64,000 nucleotides of DNA from contig CAKTFN010000003.1 in the NCBI GenBank assembly GCA_934561055.1, positions 62,001 through 126,000 on the forward strand. Direction: 5' to 3'. Below are positions 26,606 through 35,290 of the stretch, piece by piece; position 1 is the stretch's first letter, and the number at the start of each line of letters is the position of its first letter. The DNA is from an uncultured Eubacteriales bacterium. Its GTDB lineage: Bacteria > Bacillota > Clostridia > Oscillospirales > Acutalibacteraceae. The notes below the pieces were generated by a model, which worked only from the letters and a program-made list of their open reading frames with translations, did no database searches and was not told where the DNA came from. A program made the translations under genes and the position numbers.

Positions 26606-27409
26606 TCAGCCTTTGAGCGAAAGCAGGCCTTCAAAGTCGATTCCGTATTTTTTGACGCCGTTTTCAATCGCCTTTTCAACGGCATGAACGGCTTTTCTCA
26701 CTGCGGCTTCCGTTTTTTCTCCCGAAAGGAGCGCACCGAAAAGGACGCTTGAAAATGTGTCGCCCGTTCCGCAGGAAACGCCCTCATATTTTTTTGAAAA
26801 AACATAAGTAACTTTTCCGTTTTCAAGGAAGGCAACGCCGATTTTTTCCTCTTCAAAGCTCACCCCGGTAATCATCGGAATTTTGCAACCGAGCTTTTGA
26901 AGTCCGAAAAGCGTTTCTTCAATGAAGTTTTCATCGTATTCCGAAAGAACAGCCGGTTTTTCAAGAAGGAGGGCAGCCTCGGTAAGATTCGGTGTGATTA
27001 TATCCGCACGGGAAACGAGCGCACGCATTTTTTCGCCGAAAGATTCGTTCAGCATCGCATAAGCCTTTCCGTCGTCACCCATCACCGGATCAACAAGAAC
27101 AAGAGAATCCTTTTTTACAAGCGAGTCAAGGCAGTCAAGCGCAAGCGACGCCTGTTTGTCCGAAAGCATATACCCCGAAAAAAAGCCGTCAAACGAAAGC
27201 GAAAGCGCCTTCCAATCAAGAAGCGTTGCTTCCATTTCTTTCGTCAGGTCAAAGCAGGTGAATTTCGGGAATCCCGTGTGTGCCGAAAGAAGTGCGGTCG
27301 GCAAAAGAGCGCACTCAACGTCAAACGCGGAAACAATCGGAAGCGCAACGGTTGAAGAGCATTTTCCGAAGCATGAGATATCCTGAATGATTACGGCCTT
27401 TTTTTGCAT
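26606..27409 (-). CDS. Pyridoxal/pyridoxamine kinase family protein
   Basis: A 267-residue ribokinase-like kinase that phosphorylates the B6 vitamers at the 5' position. Features are the N-terminal IQDISCFGKCSSTVALP substrate region, VLVDPVMGDDGKAY, TPNLTEAALL, and the anion-hole/catalytic motif GTGDTFSS with the base Asp. It is PdxK/PdxY-like rather than a ThiD hydroxymethylpyrimidine kinase, judging by the Ser-rich start and the single-domain length. It is monocistronic with its own promoter, and divergent from the second secreted hydrolase. Confidence 0.85.
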   Translation of the reverse strand: MQKKAVIIQDISCFGKCSSTVALPIVSAFDVECALLPTALLSAHTGFPKFTCFDLTKEMEATLLDWKALSLSFDGFFSGYMLSDKQASLALDCLDSLVKKDSLVLVDPVMGDDGKAYAMLNESFGEKMRALVSRADIITPNLTEAALLLEKPAVLSEYDENFIEETLFGLQKLGCKIPMITGVSFEEEKIGVAFLENGKVTYVFSKKYEGVSCGTGDTFSSVLFGALLSGEKTEAAVRKAVHAVEKAIENGVKKYGIDFEGLLSLKG

Positions 27410-27448
27410 AAACTCAGTCCTTTTGATTTTGATGATCGCTTTTTAAAG

Positions 27449-27477
27449 ATTTTATCACAAACAAAGCAAAATTACAA
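27449..27477 (-). promoter_or_regulatory. Promoter of the pyridoxal kinase gene
   Basis: TTGTAA (27472-27477), 17 bp, TAAAAT (27449-27454) on the minus strand. Confidence 0.6.
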
Positions 27478-27485
27478 CCGAACGA

Positions 27486-27515
27486 TTGACCTTACCCGCA
27501 CTTATATGATATAAT
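27486..27515 (+). promoter_or_regulatory. Promoter of secreted hydrolase 2
   Basis: TTGACC (27486-27491), 18 bp, TATAAT (27510-27515), back to back with the pyridoxal kinase promoter. Confidence 0.75.
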
Positions 27516-27563
27516 TTCAGACAAATGTTTCATAACGTTTTCAATAAGAAAGAGGGAGTTTAA

Positions 27564-29204
27564 ATGAAAAAATTTTTTAAAAAATCGCTTTCGGTTTTTC
27601 TTGCGTTTTGCATTGTTTTTTCGGTTTCCGCCGTTTCGTTTGCGGCGCATGAAAAAGGAAAAACGCCGGTTATTCTCATTCCCGGCTTCGGTCAAAGCGA
27701 AACGACCGTCTGCGACGACGACGGAAATTATCTCGGAGACATCAGCACTTTTTCGCTCGCCGGCCTTGAAACAAAAACGCTCGTTAAAAACGTAATCAAG
27801 AACCTTCTTGTTCCGCTCAGCGCTTCGGCGATCACGAGAAGCGACAAAGAACTTTCCGCCGCAGTGAAAAAATTTATGCATGAGCTTTTCAAGCCCTTTG
27901 AACTGAACGACGACGGAAGTGCGGTATACAACAAAAAAGTCCGCCGTTTTGAAAAACCGTATTCGGAACTTTCCGAAGAAGAACAGGAAATCATTTACTC
28001 AAACGTCTCCCTTGACGGACTGAGCGAATATGACAGCGTAAGATATTACTATACCTACGATTCCTTCGGAAGCGTGAAAGACGCCGCCGACGGACTTCAC
28101 GATTATCTTCACAACATCGTTCTTGCCCAAACAAAAGCGGAAAAGGTCAATCTTGTTCCGATCAGCCAGGGCGGTGCGGTTCTCGTTCAATACCTTGCGT
28201 CATACCCGGAAGATTACAGATATATCAAAAAAATCGTCAACATGATTCCGGCCTTTGACGGTTCCCAGATTGTCGGCGATATTCTTACCGACAACGTGAG
28301 AATTTATGACGTCGAACGCCTTCACAGAGAGATTCTTCCCGCAATTCTTGACGGCGACCTTGCTTACGAACTCAGCATTGCGCTGAGACTTGCCCTTTCT
28401 TCAGAAACTCTTGAAAAAGTTCTCAGAACCGCCCTTGAGGAAGCGAAGGATATGCTTGCAAAGAAAAGCAGTATGATGTGGGCACTCTGTCCGTCCGGAA
28501 GCTACGAAAAAGCGAGGGATCTTCTTCTTTCCGATGAAAAGTATTCCGCCGTCCGTGCGGAGACGGAGGCTTTTTCAAAGGCAAGAAAAGCCCTTCCCGA
28601 AACGCTTCAAAAGCTCAAAGAAAGCGGCGTTTATATTCATATCATCGCAAGCTACGACATGGGATACTTCATGGCTCCGCTTTTCGGATGCTACAAAGAA
28701 GACGCAGACAATCTTCTTTCTCCGTCATCTTCGGCGCTCGGAACGGTTTCCGCCGCATTCGGCGAAACGCTCGGCGATTCTTACACTTCACCGCACACCT
28801 ATTGCAAAGAAGAAACTCACAACCACATTTCTCCGGACAACAAGCTTGACGCTTCAACCGGATTCTTCCCCGAAAACACATGGTACTTCAAGAGTGTTTC
28901 ACACATGGGAATGAACGGCCGCGAAGACGTCAAGAACTTTGCCGCCGAACTCGTTATGGACGACGACGTTTTTGACATTTACTCCTTCCCCGGCCACACT
29001 CAGTTCACCGATCCGAGAGACAACATTGCCGAAAGCGTCCTTTCCTCAAACGGAAAACGAATTTATCATTACGACAAGGACGGAAACTATCTTTTCGGTG
29101 AAAGCGTTCCGACCGAAGAAAAAGGCTTTTCTTTCTGGAAAGTTCTTTACACCGCTTTCAATGTTGCTTTTTCCGTTCTTTCAAAACTTGGCTTTTCAAA
29201 ATAA
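27564..29204 (+). CDS. Secreted alpha/beta-hydrolase, paralogue 2
   Basis: A 546-residue exported protein with a signal peptide (cleavage near SFAAHE). It shares its order of motifs with the protein at 19693: PVILIPGFGQSE, nucleophile region PISQGG with Ser201, then THNHISP (His419), PENTW and His447. The nucleophile elbow begins with Pro rather than Gly, unlike the canonical GxSxG. The two proteins are otherwise quite diverged, so the duplication is old. The C-terminal 25 residues are an aromatic amphipathic tail. Substrate unknown; a lipid or ester is plausible from the fold. Single-gene unit with promoter and terminator. Confidence 0.7.
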   Translation: MKKFFKKSLSVFLAFCIVFSVSAVSFAAHEKGKTPVILIPGFGQSETTVCDDDGNYLGDISTFSLAGLETKTLVKNVIKNLLVPLSASAITRSDKELSAAVKKFMHELFKPFELNDDGSAVYNKKVRRFEKPYSELSEEEQEIIYSNVSLDGLSEYDSVRYYYTYDSFGSVKDAADGLHDYLHNIVLAQTKAEKVNLVPISQGGAVLVQYLASYPEDYRYIKKIVNMIPAFDGSQIVGDILTDNVRIYDVERLHREILPAILDGDLAYELSIALRLALSSETLEKVLRTALEEAKDMLAKKSSMMWALCPSGSYEKARDLLLSDEKYSAVRAETEAFSKARKALPETLQKLKESGVYIHIIASYDMGYFMAPLFGCYKEDADNLLSPSSSALGTVSAAFGETLGDSYTSPHTYCKEETHNHISPDNKLDASTGFFPENTWYFKSVSHMGMNGREDVKNFAAELVMDDDVFDIYSFPGHTQFTDPRDNIAESVLSSNGKRIYHYDKDGNYLFGESVPTEEKGFSFWKVLYTAFNVAFSVLSKLGFSK

Positions 29205-29217
29205 GAATATTTCAGCC

Positions 29218-29252
29218 TGCCGCCGTTTCTTTCGGATTCGGCGGCATTTTTT
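29218..29252 (+). terminator. Terminator after secreted hydrolase 2
   Basis: 8-bp stem TGCCGCCG with CGGCGGCA followed by six T's. Confidence 0.85.
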
Positions 29253-29285
29253 AAAAATCTCTGCCGTTTTAAATAAAATTTTTAC

Positions 29286-29314
29286 TTGATTATACCGCCG
29301 CTTTGTTGTATAAT
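29286..29314 (+). promoter_or_regulatory. Promoter of the zapA-U32 operon
   Basis: TTGATT (29286-29291), 17 bp, TATAAT (29309-29314), 115 bp before zapA. Confidence 0.8.
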
Positions 29315-29329
29315 AATAAAGAATAGATT

Positions 29330-29406
29330 CCGGCAACCGAAAAGCGGTCTGCCGGCTCCGGCGGAAAGGTTTCCGCCGTGCGGTTCGGCGCTTATGCCGT
29401 TTCCGC
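29330..29406 (+). ncRNA. Structured 5' leader of zapA (candidate)
   Basis: Three hairpins follow one another almost without gaps: CCGGCA/TGCCGG with an inner ACCG/CGGT (29330-29355), CGGCGGAA/TTCCGCCG (29359-29378), and GCGG/CCGC with an inner CGGC/GCCG (29380-29406). The ribosome binding site (AAAGGATG) lies just after. I could not match it to a known riboswitch, 6S RNA or SRP RNA. Confidence 0.5.
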
Positions 29407-29428
29407 TTCAGGAAAGGATGATGTCAAA

Positions 29429-29833
29429 ATGGTCAGGAACAAAGTTAAACTTATGATCGCCGGTGCCGAATACGCAATTCTCACCGAAGACGATGTAAAA
29501 TATGTTTCCGAACTCGGAAAAGAGGTTGACCTTGCAATTGCAAAAACGATGAAAGACAACCAGAGAATTTCAACAACTCAGGCGGCTGTTCTCACAACTC
29601 TTCAGTATGCCGACGACTGCAAAAAAGCAACGATTTCCGCCGACAGACTCCGTGAGCAGATCAAGGATTATCTTGACGACGCTTCAAGCGCAAAAGCGAA
29701 GGCCGATCTTTCAAAACACGAGGCCGAAAAAGCAAAGCGTGAGCTTGAAAACGCAAACCTTGAAATTGAACGTCTCAAAGCTCAGCTTTCCTCCGTCCTT
29801 GATCAGATCGGAAAAAAGAAGAATGAAAAATAA
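29429..29833 (+). CDS. zapA: Cell division protein ZapA
   Basis: Binds FtsZ at the septum and promotes bundling of protofilaments. The 134-residue protein has the ZapA head (MVRNKVKLMIAGAEYAILTE), then IAKTMKDNQRISTTQAAVL, then a long C-terminal coiled coil with repeated ELENANLEIERLKAQL-type heptads. ATG at 29429 is chosen because AAAGGATG precedes it; a GTG at 29378 lies inside the structured leader and adds no conserved sequence. The stop overlaps the U32 peptidase start by 11 nt, a pairing often seen in Firmicutes. Confidence 0.88.
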   Translation: MVRNKVKLMIAGAEYAILTEDDVKYVSELGKEVDLAIAKTMKDNQRISTTQAAVLTTLQYADDCKKATISADRLREQIKDYLDDASSAKAKADLSKHEAEKAKRELENANLEIERLKAQLSSVLDQIGKKKNEK

Positions 29834-31883
29834 ACCCGAAATTCTTGCGCCCGCCGGTTCTTTTGAATGTGTTCTCAGCGCCGTAAGAACCGGTGCGGAC
29901 GCCGTGTATCTCGGAACAAAAAACTTCAATGCTCGCAAAGGAGCCGAAAACTTCGGCTGCGACGAACTGAAGAAAACGATTGAATATTGCCGCGCAAGGG
30001 GTGTCAGAGTTCACATTGCTTTGAACACTCTCGTTTCCGATGAGGAATTTGACGCGGCTTTATCTGTTGTTAAGGAGGTTTCCTCCCTCGGTGCGGATGC
30101 GCTGATTATTCAGGATCTCGGTCTTTCTCAATACGCAGGAAAATGCGCCCCCTCGCTTGAACGCCACGCATCTACGCAGATGTCCGTTCAAACGGCCGCC
30201 GGACTTGAACTTCTCAAAAGCCTTGGCTTTTCCCGTGCCGTTCTTCCGAGAGAACTTTCAAAGAAAGAGATTGAGGATCTTCGCAATTCAACCGACCTTG
30301 AGCTTGAAGTTTTTGTTCACGGCGCACTTTGTATGTGTGTCTCCGGTCAATGCTACATGAGCGCAATGCTCGGCTCAAGAAGCGGAAACCGCGGCCTTTG
30401 CGCCCAGCCGTGCCGCCTCCCGTTTTCCGCCGCGGAACCGGGACGGTATGACCTCAGTCTCAAAGACCTTTCGCTTATTGACGAGCTTTTGACTCTTTCA
30501 AAAATCGGAATCGACTCGTTCAAAATCGAAGGACGGATGAAACGCCCGGAATACGTTGCCGCCGCGGTGACGAGTGCAAAAGAGGTTCTTTCGGGTAATT
30601 TTCATTCCGAAACTCAGGAAAAGCTCAGTGCCGTTTTTTCACGTTCCGGCTTCACAAAAGGCTATTTTGAAAACCGGCTCGGAAGCGAAATGTTCGGAAC
30701 AAGACGAAGGGAGGACGTTGTTTCCGCCTCGTCAAAAGTTCTTTCCTCACTCAAAAATCTTTATTCAAAAGAGACTGCGCGAGTCGGCGTAAGTTTCTTC
30801 CTCAGCGTGATTGAGAACGAGCCGATTTCGCTTTCCGCAAAAGCGAACGGAAAAACCGTTTTTCTTTTTTCCGATGCAACCGGTGAAAAAGCTCTTAACA
30901 AGCCGATAACGAAGGAGCTTCTTTCCTCATGGCTTTCAAAATGCGGTTCAACTCCGTTTTTTCCAAAAGAGATTGAAATTGAGCTTGACGAAGGCGTAAC
31001 CGTCTCCGCCGGAGCGGTCAACAGCCTTCGCAGAGAAGCGCTTGAAAAACTTGAAGAAGCTCTTTCATCTGTAAAGCCGAAGCCCTTTACAGATGTAGAT
31101 TTAAGCTTTTCTCCGCACGTTGCAAACGAGGAACGAAAATTCCGCCTTGTCCTTTCAAAAAGCGACCAAATTCCGGAAAATCTTAACAATGTTGAAAACA
31201 TTTATTTTCCTCTCAATGTTGAGGAAAAGTATGTTGAAAGCGTTAAAAATAAAGGAATTACCCTCGGAATCGAGCTTCCACGCGCTCTTTTCGGCGTTCA
31301 AAACGAGGTTGAAAAGCTCCTTGAACGTGCAAAATCCCTCGGTGTCACCAATGCTCTTTGCTCAACTCTCGACGCTGTTGCCCTTGCAAAAAAGCACGGT
31401 TTCACCGTTGACGGCGGCTTCGGTCTCAACGTGTTTAACAGCCGCAGCGTAGCCGTCCTTGAAGAGTTAGGTGTAAAGTCAACCACCTTGTCACCGGAAT
31501 TAACTCTCGGCCAAACCGAAAAAATCGGCGGAAACGTTCCCCGCGGAATCGTCGTTTACGGAAGACTTCCTTTAATGCTCGTGAGGAATTGCCCGATCAA
31601 GAACGTAAAGACCTGCGCCGAGTGCAAAGGAAGAAGTTTTCTCACCGACAGAATGGGAATCCGTTTTCCCGTCGCCTGCAAAGGATATTACCGTGAGATT
31701 CTCAATTCCCGTGCGATATACATGGGAGACAGACTCGACGAAATTAAAAACACCGACTTTCTTCTTTTCCTCTTTACCCGTGAAAAACGAGAAAATATCG
31801 ACGCCGTTCTCGATGCGTACCGCAAAGAGAAAAAGGCAAAGGGAGAGTTCACGAGAGGACTTTATTACAGAGGAGTCGAGTGA
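29823..31883 (+). CDS. U32 family peptidase / RNA hydroxylation protein (RlhA-TrhP-like)
   Basis: A 686-residue protein of the U32 'peptidase' family. Characterised members (RlhA, TrhP) are needed for hydroxylation of 23S rRNA or tRNA U34 and carry an iron-sulfur cluster. The N-terminus ILAPAGSFECVLSAVRTGAD is the family hallmark. The Cys-containing region MCVSGQCYMS...NRGLCAQPCR should hold the cluster, and the long C-terminal part resembles the DUF3656-containing RlhA branch. A further Cys pair CPIKNVKTCAECKG occurs near the end. Start ATG at 29823 overlaps zapA. It should act in the cytosol on RNA rather than as a protease. Confidence 0.85.
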   Translation: MKNKPEILAPAGSFECVLSAVRTGADAVYLGTKNFNARKGAENFGCDELKKTIEYCRARGVRVHIALNTLVSDEEFDAALSVVKEVSSLGADALIIQDLGLSQYAGKCAPSLERHASTQMSVQTAAGLELLKSLGFSRAVLPRELSKKEIEDLRNSTDLELEVFVHGALCMCVSGQCYMSAMLGSRSGNRGLCAQPCRLPFSAAEPGRYDLSLKDLSLIDELLTLSKIGIDSFKIEGRMKRPEYVAAAVTSAKEVLSGNFHSETQEKLSAVFSRSGFTKGYFENRLGSEMFGTRRREDVVSASSKVLSSLKNLYSKETARVGVSFFLSVIENEPISLSAKANGKTVFLFSDATGEKALNKPITKELLSSWLSKCGSTPFFPKEIEIELDEGVTVSAGAVNSLRREALEKLEEALSSVKPKPFTDVDLSFSPHVANEERKFRLVLSKSDQIPENLNNVENIYFPLNVEEKYVESVKNKGITLGIELPRALFGVQNEVEKLLERAKSLGVTNALCSTLDAVALAKKHGFTVDGGFGLNVFNSRSVAVLEELGVKSTTLSPELTLGQTEKIGGNVPRGIVVYGRLPLMLVRNCPIKNVKTCAECKGRSFLTDRMGIRFPVACKGYYREILNSRAIYMGDRLDEIKNTDFLLFLFTREKRENIDAVLDAYRKEKKAKGEFTRGLYYRGVE

Positions 31884-31938
31884 AGAAAATTCGCAACATT
31901 TTTTAATACATACAACAAAATTAACGGGAGTGAAAAAA

Positions 31939-32439
31939 ATGTCAGCAAAAAGAAAAGATTATCTTTCGTGGGACGAATACTTCATGGGCATCGCCATCCT
32001 TTCGTCCTATCGAAGCAAGGATCCGAACACACAGGTCGGAGCCTGCATCGTCAACGACAAGAACCGGATAATGACCGTTGGCTACAATGGCCTTCCGATC
32101 GGCTGCAGCGACGATGATTTTCCCTGGGGACGTGACGGCGAAGCGTATGACACAAAGTATCCTTATGTCTGCCACGCAGAACTTAACGCAATCCTCAACA
32201 ACGCCGGAGCTTCGCTCGAAGGCTGCCGGGTTTACGTTGCGCTTTTCCCCTGCAACGAATGTGCAAAAGCAATCATTCAAAGCGGAATCAAAGAGGTTGT
32301 TTATCTTTCCGATAAATACGACAAAACGCCGATGAACCTTGCCTCAAAAAGAATGTTCAATGCCGCCGGAGTAAAGCTTACAAAATTTACGCCCGACAGA
32401 GAAAAGCTTGTCATTGATTTTAAGGAGGAGAATATCTGA
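31939..32439 (+). CDS. dCMP deaminase family protein
   Basis: A zinc-dependent deaminase likely to convert dCMP to dUMP for thymidylate synthesis. The 166 residues contain the zinc motif CHAEL (His and catalytic Glu) and PCNECAK (two Cys ligands), preceded by NTQVGACIVN and GYNGLPIGCSDDDFPW as in ComEB-type deoxycytidylate deaminases. ATG at 31939 follows CGGGAG. It lies 55 bp after the U32 gene and one base before the secreted PHP protein gene. Confidence 0.9.
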   Translation: MSAKRKDYLSWDEYFMGIAILSSYRSKDPNTQVGACIVNDKNRIMTVGYNGLPIGCSDDDFPWGRDGEAYDTKYPYVCHAELNAILNNAGASLEGCRVYVALFPCNECAKAIIQSGIKEVVYLSDKYDKTPMNLASKRMFNAAGVKLTKFTPDREKLVIDFKEENI

Positions 32440-32440
32440 C

Positions 32441-33967
32441 ATGAAAAAGAGTATTAAGAAATTTTTATCATTGGTCCTTGCGCTCGTAATTCTTCTTTCT
32501 GTTTCCTCGGTTGCTTTTGCGGCGCAGTACAAAATTTCAAACCCCTACGAAAAAGTCAACTGGAATAAGGTCAACACATACAAAACCGCCCTCCATTCTC
32601 ACACGAACGCCTCGGACGGAGACCAAACGCTCGCTCAGTCGATCGAACGCCATGCAAGAACCGGTTTTGACATTGTTGCAATCACCGACCACGGAACAAC
32701 CGACTACGGCTGGACGAAAAACAACAGCAACGAAATTCACACTCTTTTGAAAATCGGAAAAAGAACGGAAGGCGACATTGTTCCCCTTGAGCCGAACGGA
32801 AGTTTTTCAAAAAAGATGACCTATGCATACAGGACGGCAAAAAACGGAGACGATTACCTCAAAATCAACAATAAAAAGTATATTCTTCGCCTCCCCTTCG
32901 GAATCGAAAACAACGCCGTTTCGGTCAATGCCCATGTCAACAGCTGGTTCGTTGACTTTCACAACAACTCCGTCACAACGTATAAAGACGCAATCGCCGG
33001 AGTTGACAGACTCGGCGGAGTTTCGGTAATCAACCATCCGGGCGAATACACAAAAGCACGTTACGAAATCCGCTCGGAAAAAGCGTACAATGAAAACAAC
33101 TTTGCCTACAGATATTACATCAACAAATTCTCCTCGCTTCTTGAAAATTATCCGTCCTGCATCGGAATCGACATCAACTCAAAGGGCGATTCGAGAACAC
33201 GTTTTGACCGTATCCTTTGGGACAAGCTTTTGACAAGATTTTCAAAGAACGGAAGGTCGGTTTACGCAATCGCTTCAAGCGACGCCCATCAGCTTGACAA
33301 AATCAACACCGGCTATACCCTCCTTCTCATGCCGACGCTCAACTCAAAGAGCGCAAAAAAAGCCCTTGAAAACGGCGAATTCTTTGCCGCAAGCCATTGC
33401 ATAGGAAACTATGACGAGCTTCTTCAAATCAGAAGCGCACTCAAAAAGTTTTACGGAAAAAAGGACAAAACCTACAGAGCCGTTACCGCCGCCTGCATCC
33501 AAATGAAAAACCGCATTGAGGGCATTGAAAGCGGAAAGTACAAGGCGAAAGCTTCAATAGACTCGGTTTACAGCGTCCTTGACGAAAACGGTTTCCTCGC
33601 CGCAAAAACCGAACCTCGCATCAAAAAAATCGCAGTCAACCGAAAGACGGATACCATTGTGATCAAATCTTCAAACGCTTTGATCGTTCGCCTCATTTCG
33701 GACGGAAAGCTCATCGACACAAAAAAGCCCTCCGAAGCGATTTTCAACCTTGCAAAATACAAGGGAAAGCTCGGAAATTATGTCAGGTTTGAAGTTTTCG
33801 GAGAAGGCGGAATAGTCTATACTCAGGCGTTCCTTCTGAACGCAGACAAAAATTCCGGCGGCAGCTCCGCAGTTGACAAAGGCTTTTTCGACGTCGGATT
33901 TTTCGACTTCCTCTTTGCCGAAATCAACAGATGGGTTTCCGTTGCCGGAAGAAAATTCGGAAAGTAA
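32441..33967 (+). CDS. Secreted PHP-domain metal-dependent phosphoesterase
   Basis: A 508-residue exported protein with a signal peptide (cleavage near AFAAQY). The PHP domain motifs are ALHSHTNASDG (His52, His54, Asp59), AITDHGTTDYG (Asp83, His84) and ASSDAHQ near residue 280, the ligands of a trinuclear metal centre. Exported PHP proteins are less common than the cytosolic kind; the substrate is unknown. About 30 C-terminal residues (GFFDVGFFDFLFAEINRWV) form an aromatic amphipathic tail. ATG follows a strong AAGGAGG. Only one base separates it from the cytosolic dCMP deaminase gene, so the two are co-translated. Confidence 0.8.
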   Translation: MKKSIKKFLSLVLALVILLSVSSVAFAAQYKISNPYEKVNWNKVNTYKTALHSHTNASDGDQTLAQSIERHARTGFDIVAITDHGTTDYGWTKNNSNEIHTLLKIGKRTEGDIVPLEPNGSFSKKMTYAYRTAKNGDDYLKINNKKYILRLPFGIENNAVSVNAHVNSWFVDFHNNSVTTYKDAIAGVDRLGGVSVINHPGEYTKARYEIRSEKAYNENNFAYRYYINKFSSLLENYPSCIGIDINSKGDSRTRFDRILWDKLLTRFSKNGRSVYAIASSDAHQLDKINTGYTLLLMPTLNSKSAKKALENGEFFAASHCIGNYDELLQIRSALKKFYGKKDKTYRAVTAACIQMKNRIEGIESGKYKAKASIDSVYSVLDENGFLAAKTEPRIKKIAVNRKTDTIVIKSSNALIVRLISDGKLIDTKKPSEAIFNLAKYKGKLGNYVRFEVFGEGGIVYTQAFLLNADKNSGGSSAVDKGFFDVGFFDFLFAEINRWVSVAGRKFGK

Positions 33968-33996
33968 ACCTTGACTTTAAATTTTTGAATGAAACA

Positions 33997-34031
33997 AAAA
34001 AGCGGCCTCCGTATCAGGGTGGCCGCTTTTT
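33997..34031. terminator. Bidirectional terminator, PHP gene / FprA gene
   Basis: Perfect 11-bp stem AAAAAGCGGCC with GGCCGCTTTTT between convergent genes. Confidence 0.88.
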
Positions 34032-34043
34032 GATTTTGAGAAG

Positions 34044-35207
34044 TTACGCCCAAAGCTCTTCGGCAAGCTTTTTGAGAGCGTTTTCGGTTTCCCCGTTAAC
34101 CGCCGAGCGGACGGTTACGGTATTTTCGCAGAAGGTGAGGTTTTTGCATTTTTCAAGGTCGGCCTTCATAAGCTTCGCCGCAGTCGGCGCCCACGTTCCG
34201 TTTTCGATGAATGCAACGGTACGCTTTTGGAAGTTATGATCAACAAGGTGTTCGATGAAGTGCTTCATAAACGGGAAGTACTGTCCGTTGTATGTTGTTG
34301 TTGCAAGAACAAGCTTTTCATGCCTGAAAGCGTCCTCAACGGCCTCCGCCATATCCTCTCTTGCAAGGTCAACGGTGAACACCTTCGGACAACCGCGGCG
34401 TTTAAGCTCCCCGCAAAGCATTTCGGCAGCCTTTTTCGTGTTTCCGTAAACGGAGGTGTATGCAATCATAACGCCCTTCGTTTCAACTTCGTATGACGAC
34501 CAAATGCGATATTTTTCGATGTAATGCTCAAGGTTTTCTTTAAGGATCGGACCGTGGAGCGGGCAGATTATTTTGATGTCAAGCTCTGCCGCTTTTTTGA
34601 GGAGAGCCTGAGCCTGAACGCCGAACTTTCCGACGATTCCGATGTAATATCTTCTTGCTTCGCAGTCCCAGTCCTCGTCGGCGTCAAGAGCGCCGAATTT
34701 TCCGAAAGCGTCGGCCGAGAAAAGAACCTTGTCCTCGCTGTCATAGCTGACCATAACCTCCGGCCAATGAACCATCGGAGCAAAAACAAAAGTGAGCGAA
34801 TGCTTTCCGAGCGAAAGAGTCTCTCCGTTTTGAACCGTGACCTTCCTTTCCTCAAGCGGAAAGGAGAAAAAGTTTTCCATCATTGAAAAGGCTTTCGCAT
34901 TTGAAACGATTTTCGCATTCGGAAAAGCGGAAACAAACTCCGCAATGCTTGCGGAATGATCCGGCTCCATGTGATGAACAACAAGATAATCGGGTTCCTT
35001 TTCACCGAGAACGGCTTTGATGTTTTCAATCCACTGCTTTGAAAACGCTCCGTCAACACCGTCAAGAACGGCTGTTTTTTCATCGAGAATAACGTATGAA
35101 TTGTATGCCATTCCGTTCGGAACAATATACTGACCTTCAAAAAGATCAATTTCATGATCATCGACTCCGACATATTTTATGTCGTTTGTAACAATAACTT
35201 CACTCAT
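34044..35207 (-). CDS. FprA family flavodiiron protein
   Basis: Reduces O2 (or NO) to water using electrons from rubredoxin-type partners, protecting the anaerobe. The 387 residues comprise a metallo-beta-lactamase-like diiron domain with HHMEPDH (His79, Glu81, Asp83, His84), further ligands near HWPE (about 148), SADAFG (about 167) and PLHGP (about 228), and a C-terminal flavodoxin domain starting VMIAYTSVYGNTKKAA. ATG at 35207 follows GGAGG; the in-frame extension adds nothing. It is divergent from the thioredoxin-like lipoprotein gene across a shared palindrome. Confidence 0.93.
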   Translation of the reverse strand: MSEVIVTNDIKYVGVDDHEIDLFEGQYIVPNGMAYNSYVILDEKTAVLDGVDGAFSKQWIENIKAVLGEKEPDYLVVHHMEPDHSASIAEFVSAFPNAKIVSNAKAFSMMENFFSFPLEERKVTVQNGETLSLGKHSLTFVFAPMVHWPEVMVSYDSEDKVLFSADAFGKFGALDADEDWDCEARRYYIGIVGKFGVQAQALLKKAAELDIKIICPLHGPILKENLEHYIEKYRIWSSYEVETKGVMIAYTSVYGNTKKAAEMLCGELKRRGCPKVFTVDLAREDMAEAVEDAFRHEKLVLATTTYNGQYFPFMKHFIEHLVDHNFQKRTVAFIENGTWAPTAAKLMKADLEKCKNLTFCENTVTVRSAVNGETENALKKLAEELWA

Positions 35208-35245
35208 TTTTAAAGTCCTCCTTAACATAGTATACGACACTGATA

Positions 35246-35273
35246 ATTATACGATATTTAAAAATGCTGTCAA
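35246..35273 (-). promoter_or_regulatory. Promoter of the flavodiiron protein gene
   Basis: TTGACA (35268-35273), 16 bp, TATAAT (35246-35251) on the minus strand: consensus hexamers. Confidence 0.85.
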
Positions 35274-35290
35274 TAGAAAAAACGACAAAG

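Noticed and set aside
27492..27881. 129-codon antisense frame over the start of hydrolase 2
   Set aside because: Overlaps the signal peptide of a well-supported gene; composition is Arg/Lys/Phe-rich shadow.
29330..29428. zapA leader considered as 6S RNA, SRP RNA or a known riboswitch
   Set aside because: It is too short and lacks the conserved loops I know for these; kept only as an unknown structured leader.
29378..29428. GTG start for zapA at 29378
   Set aside because: It lies inside the hairpin leader and adds sequence not seen in ZapA proteins.
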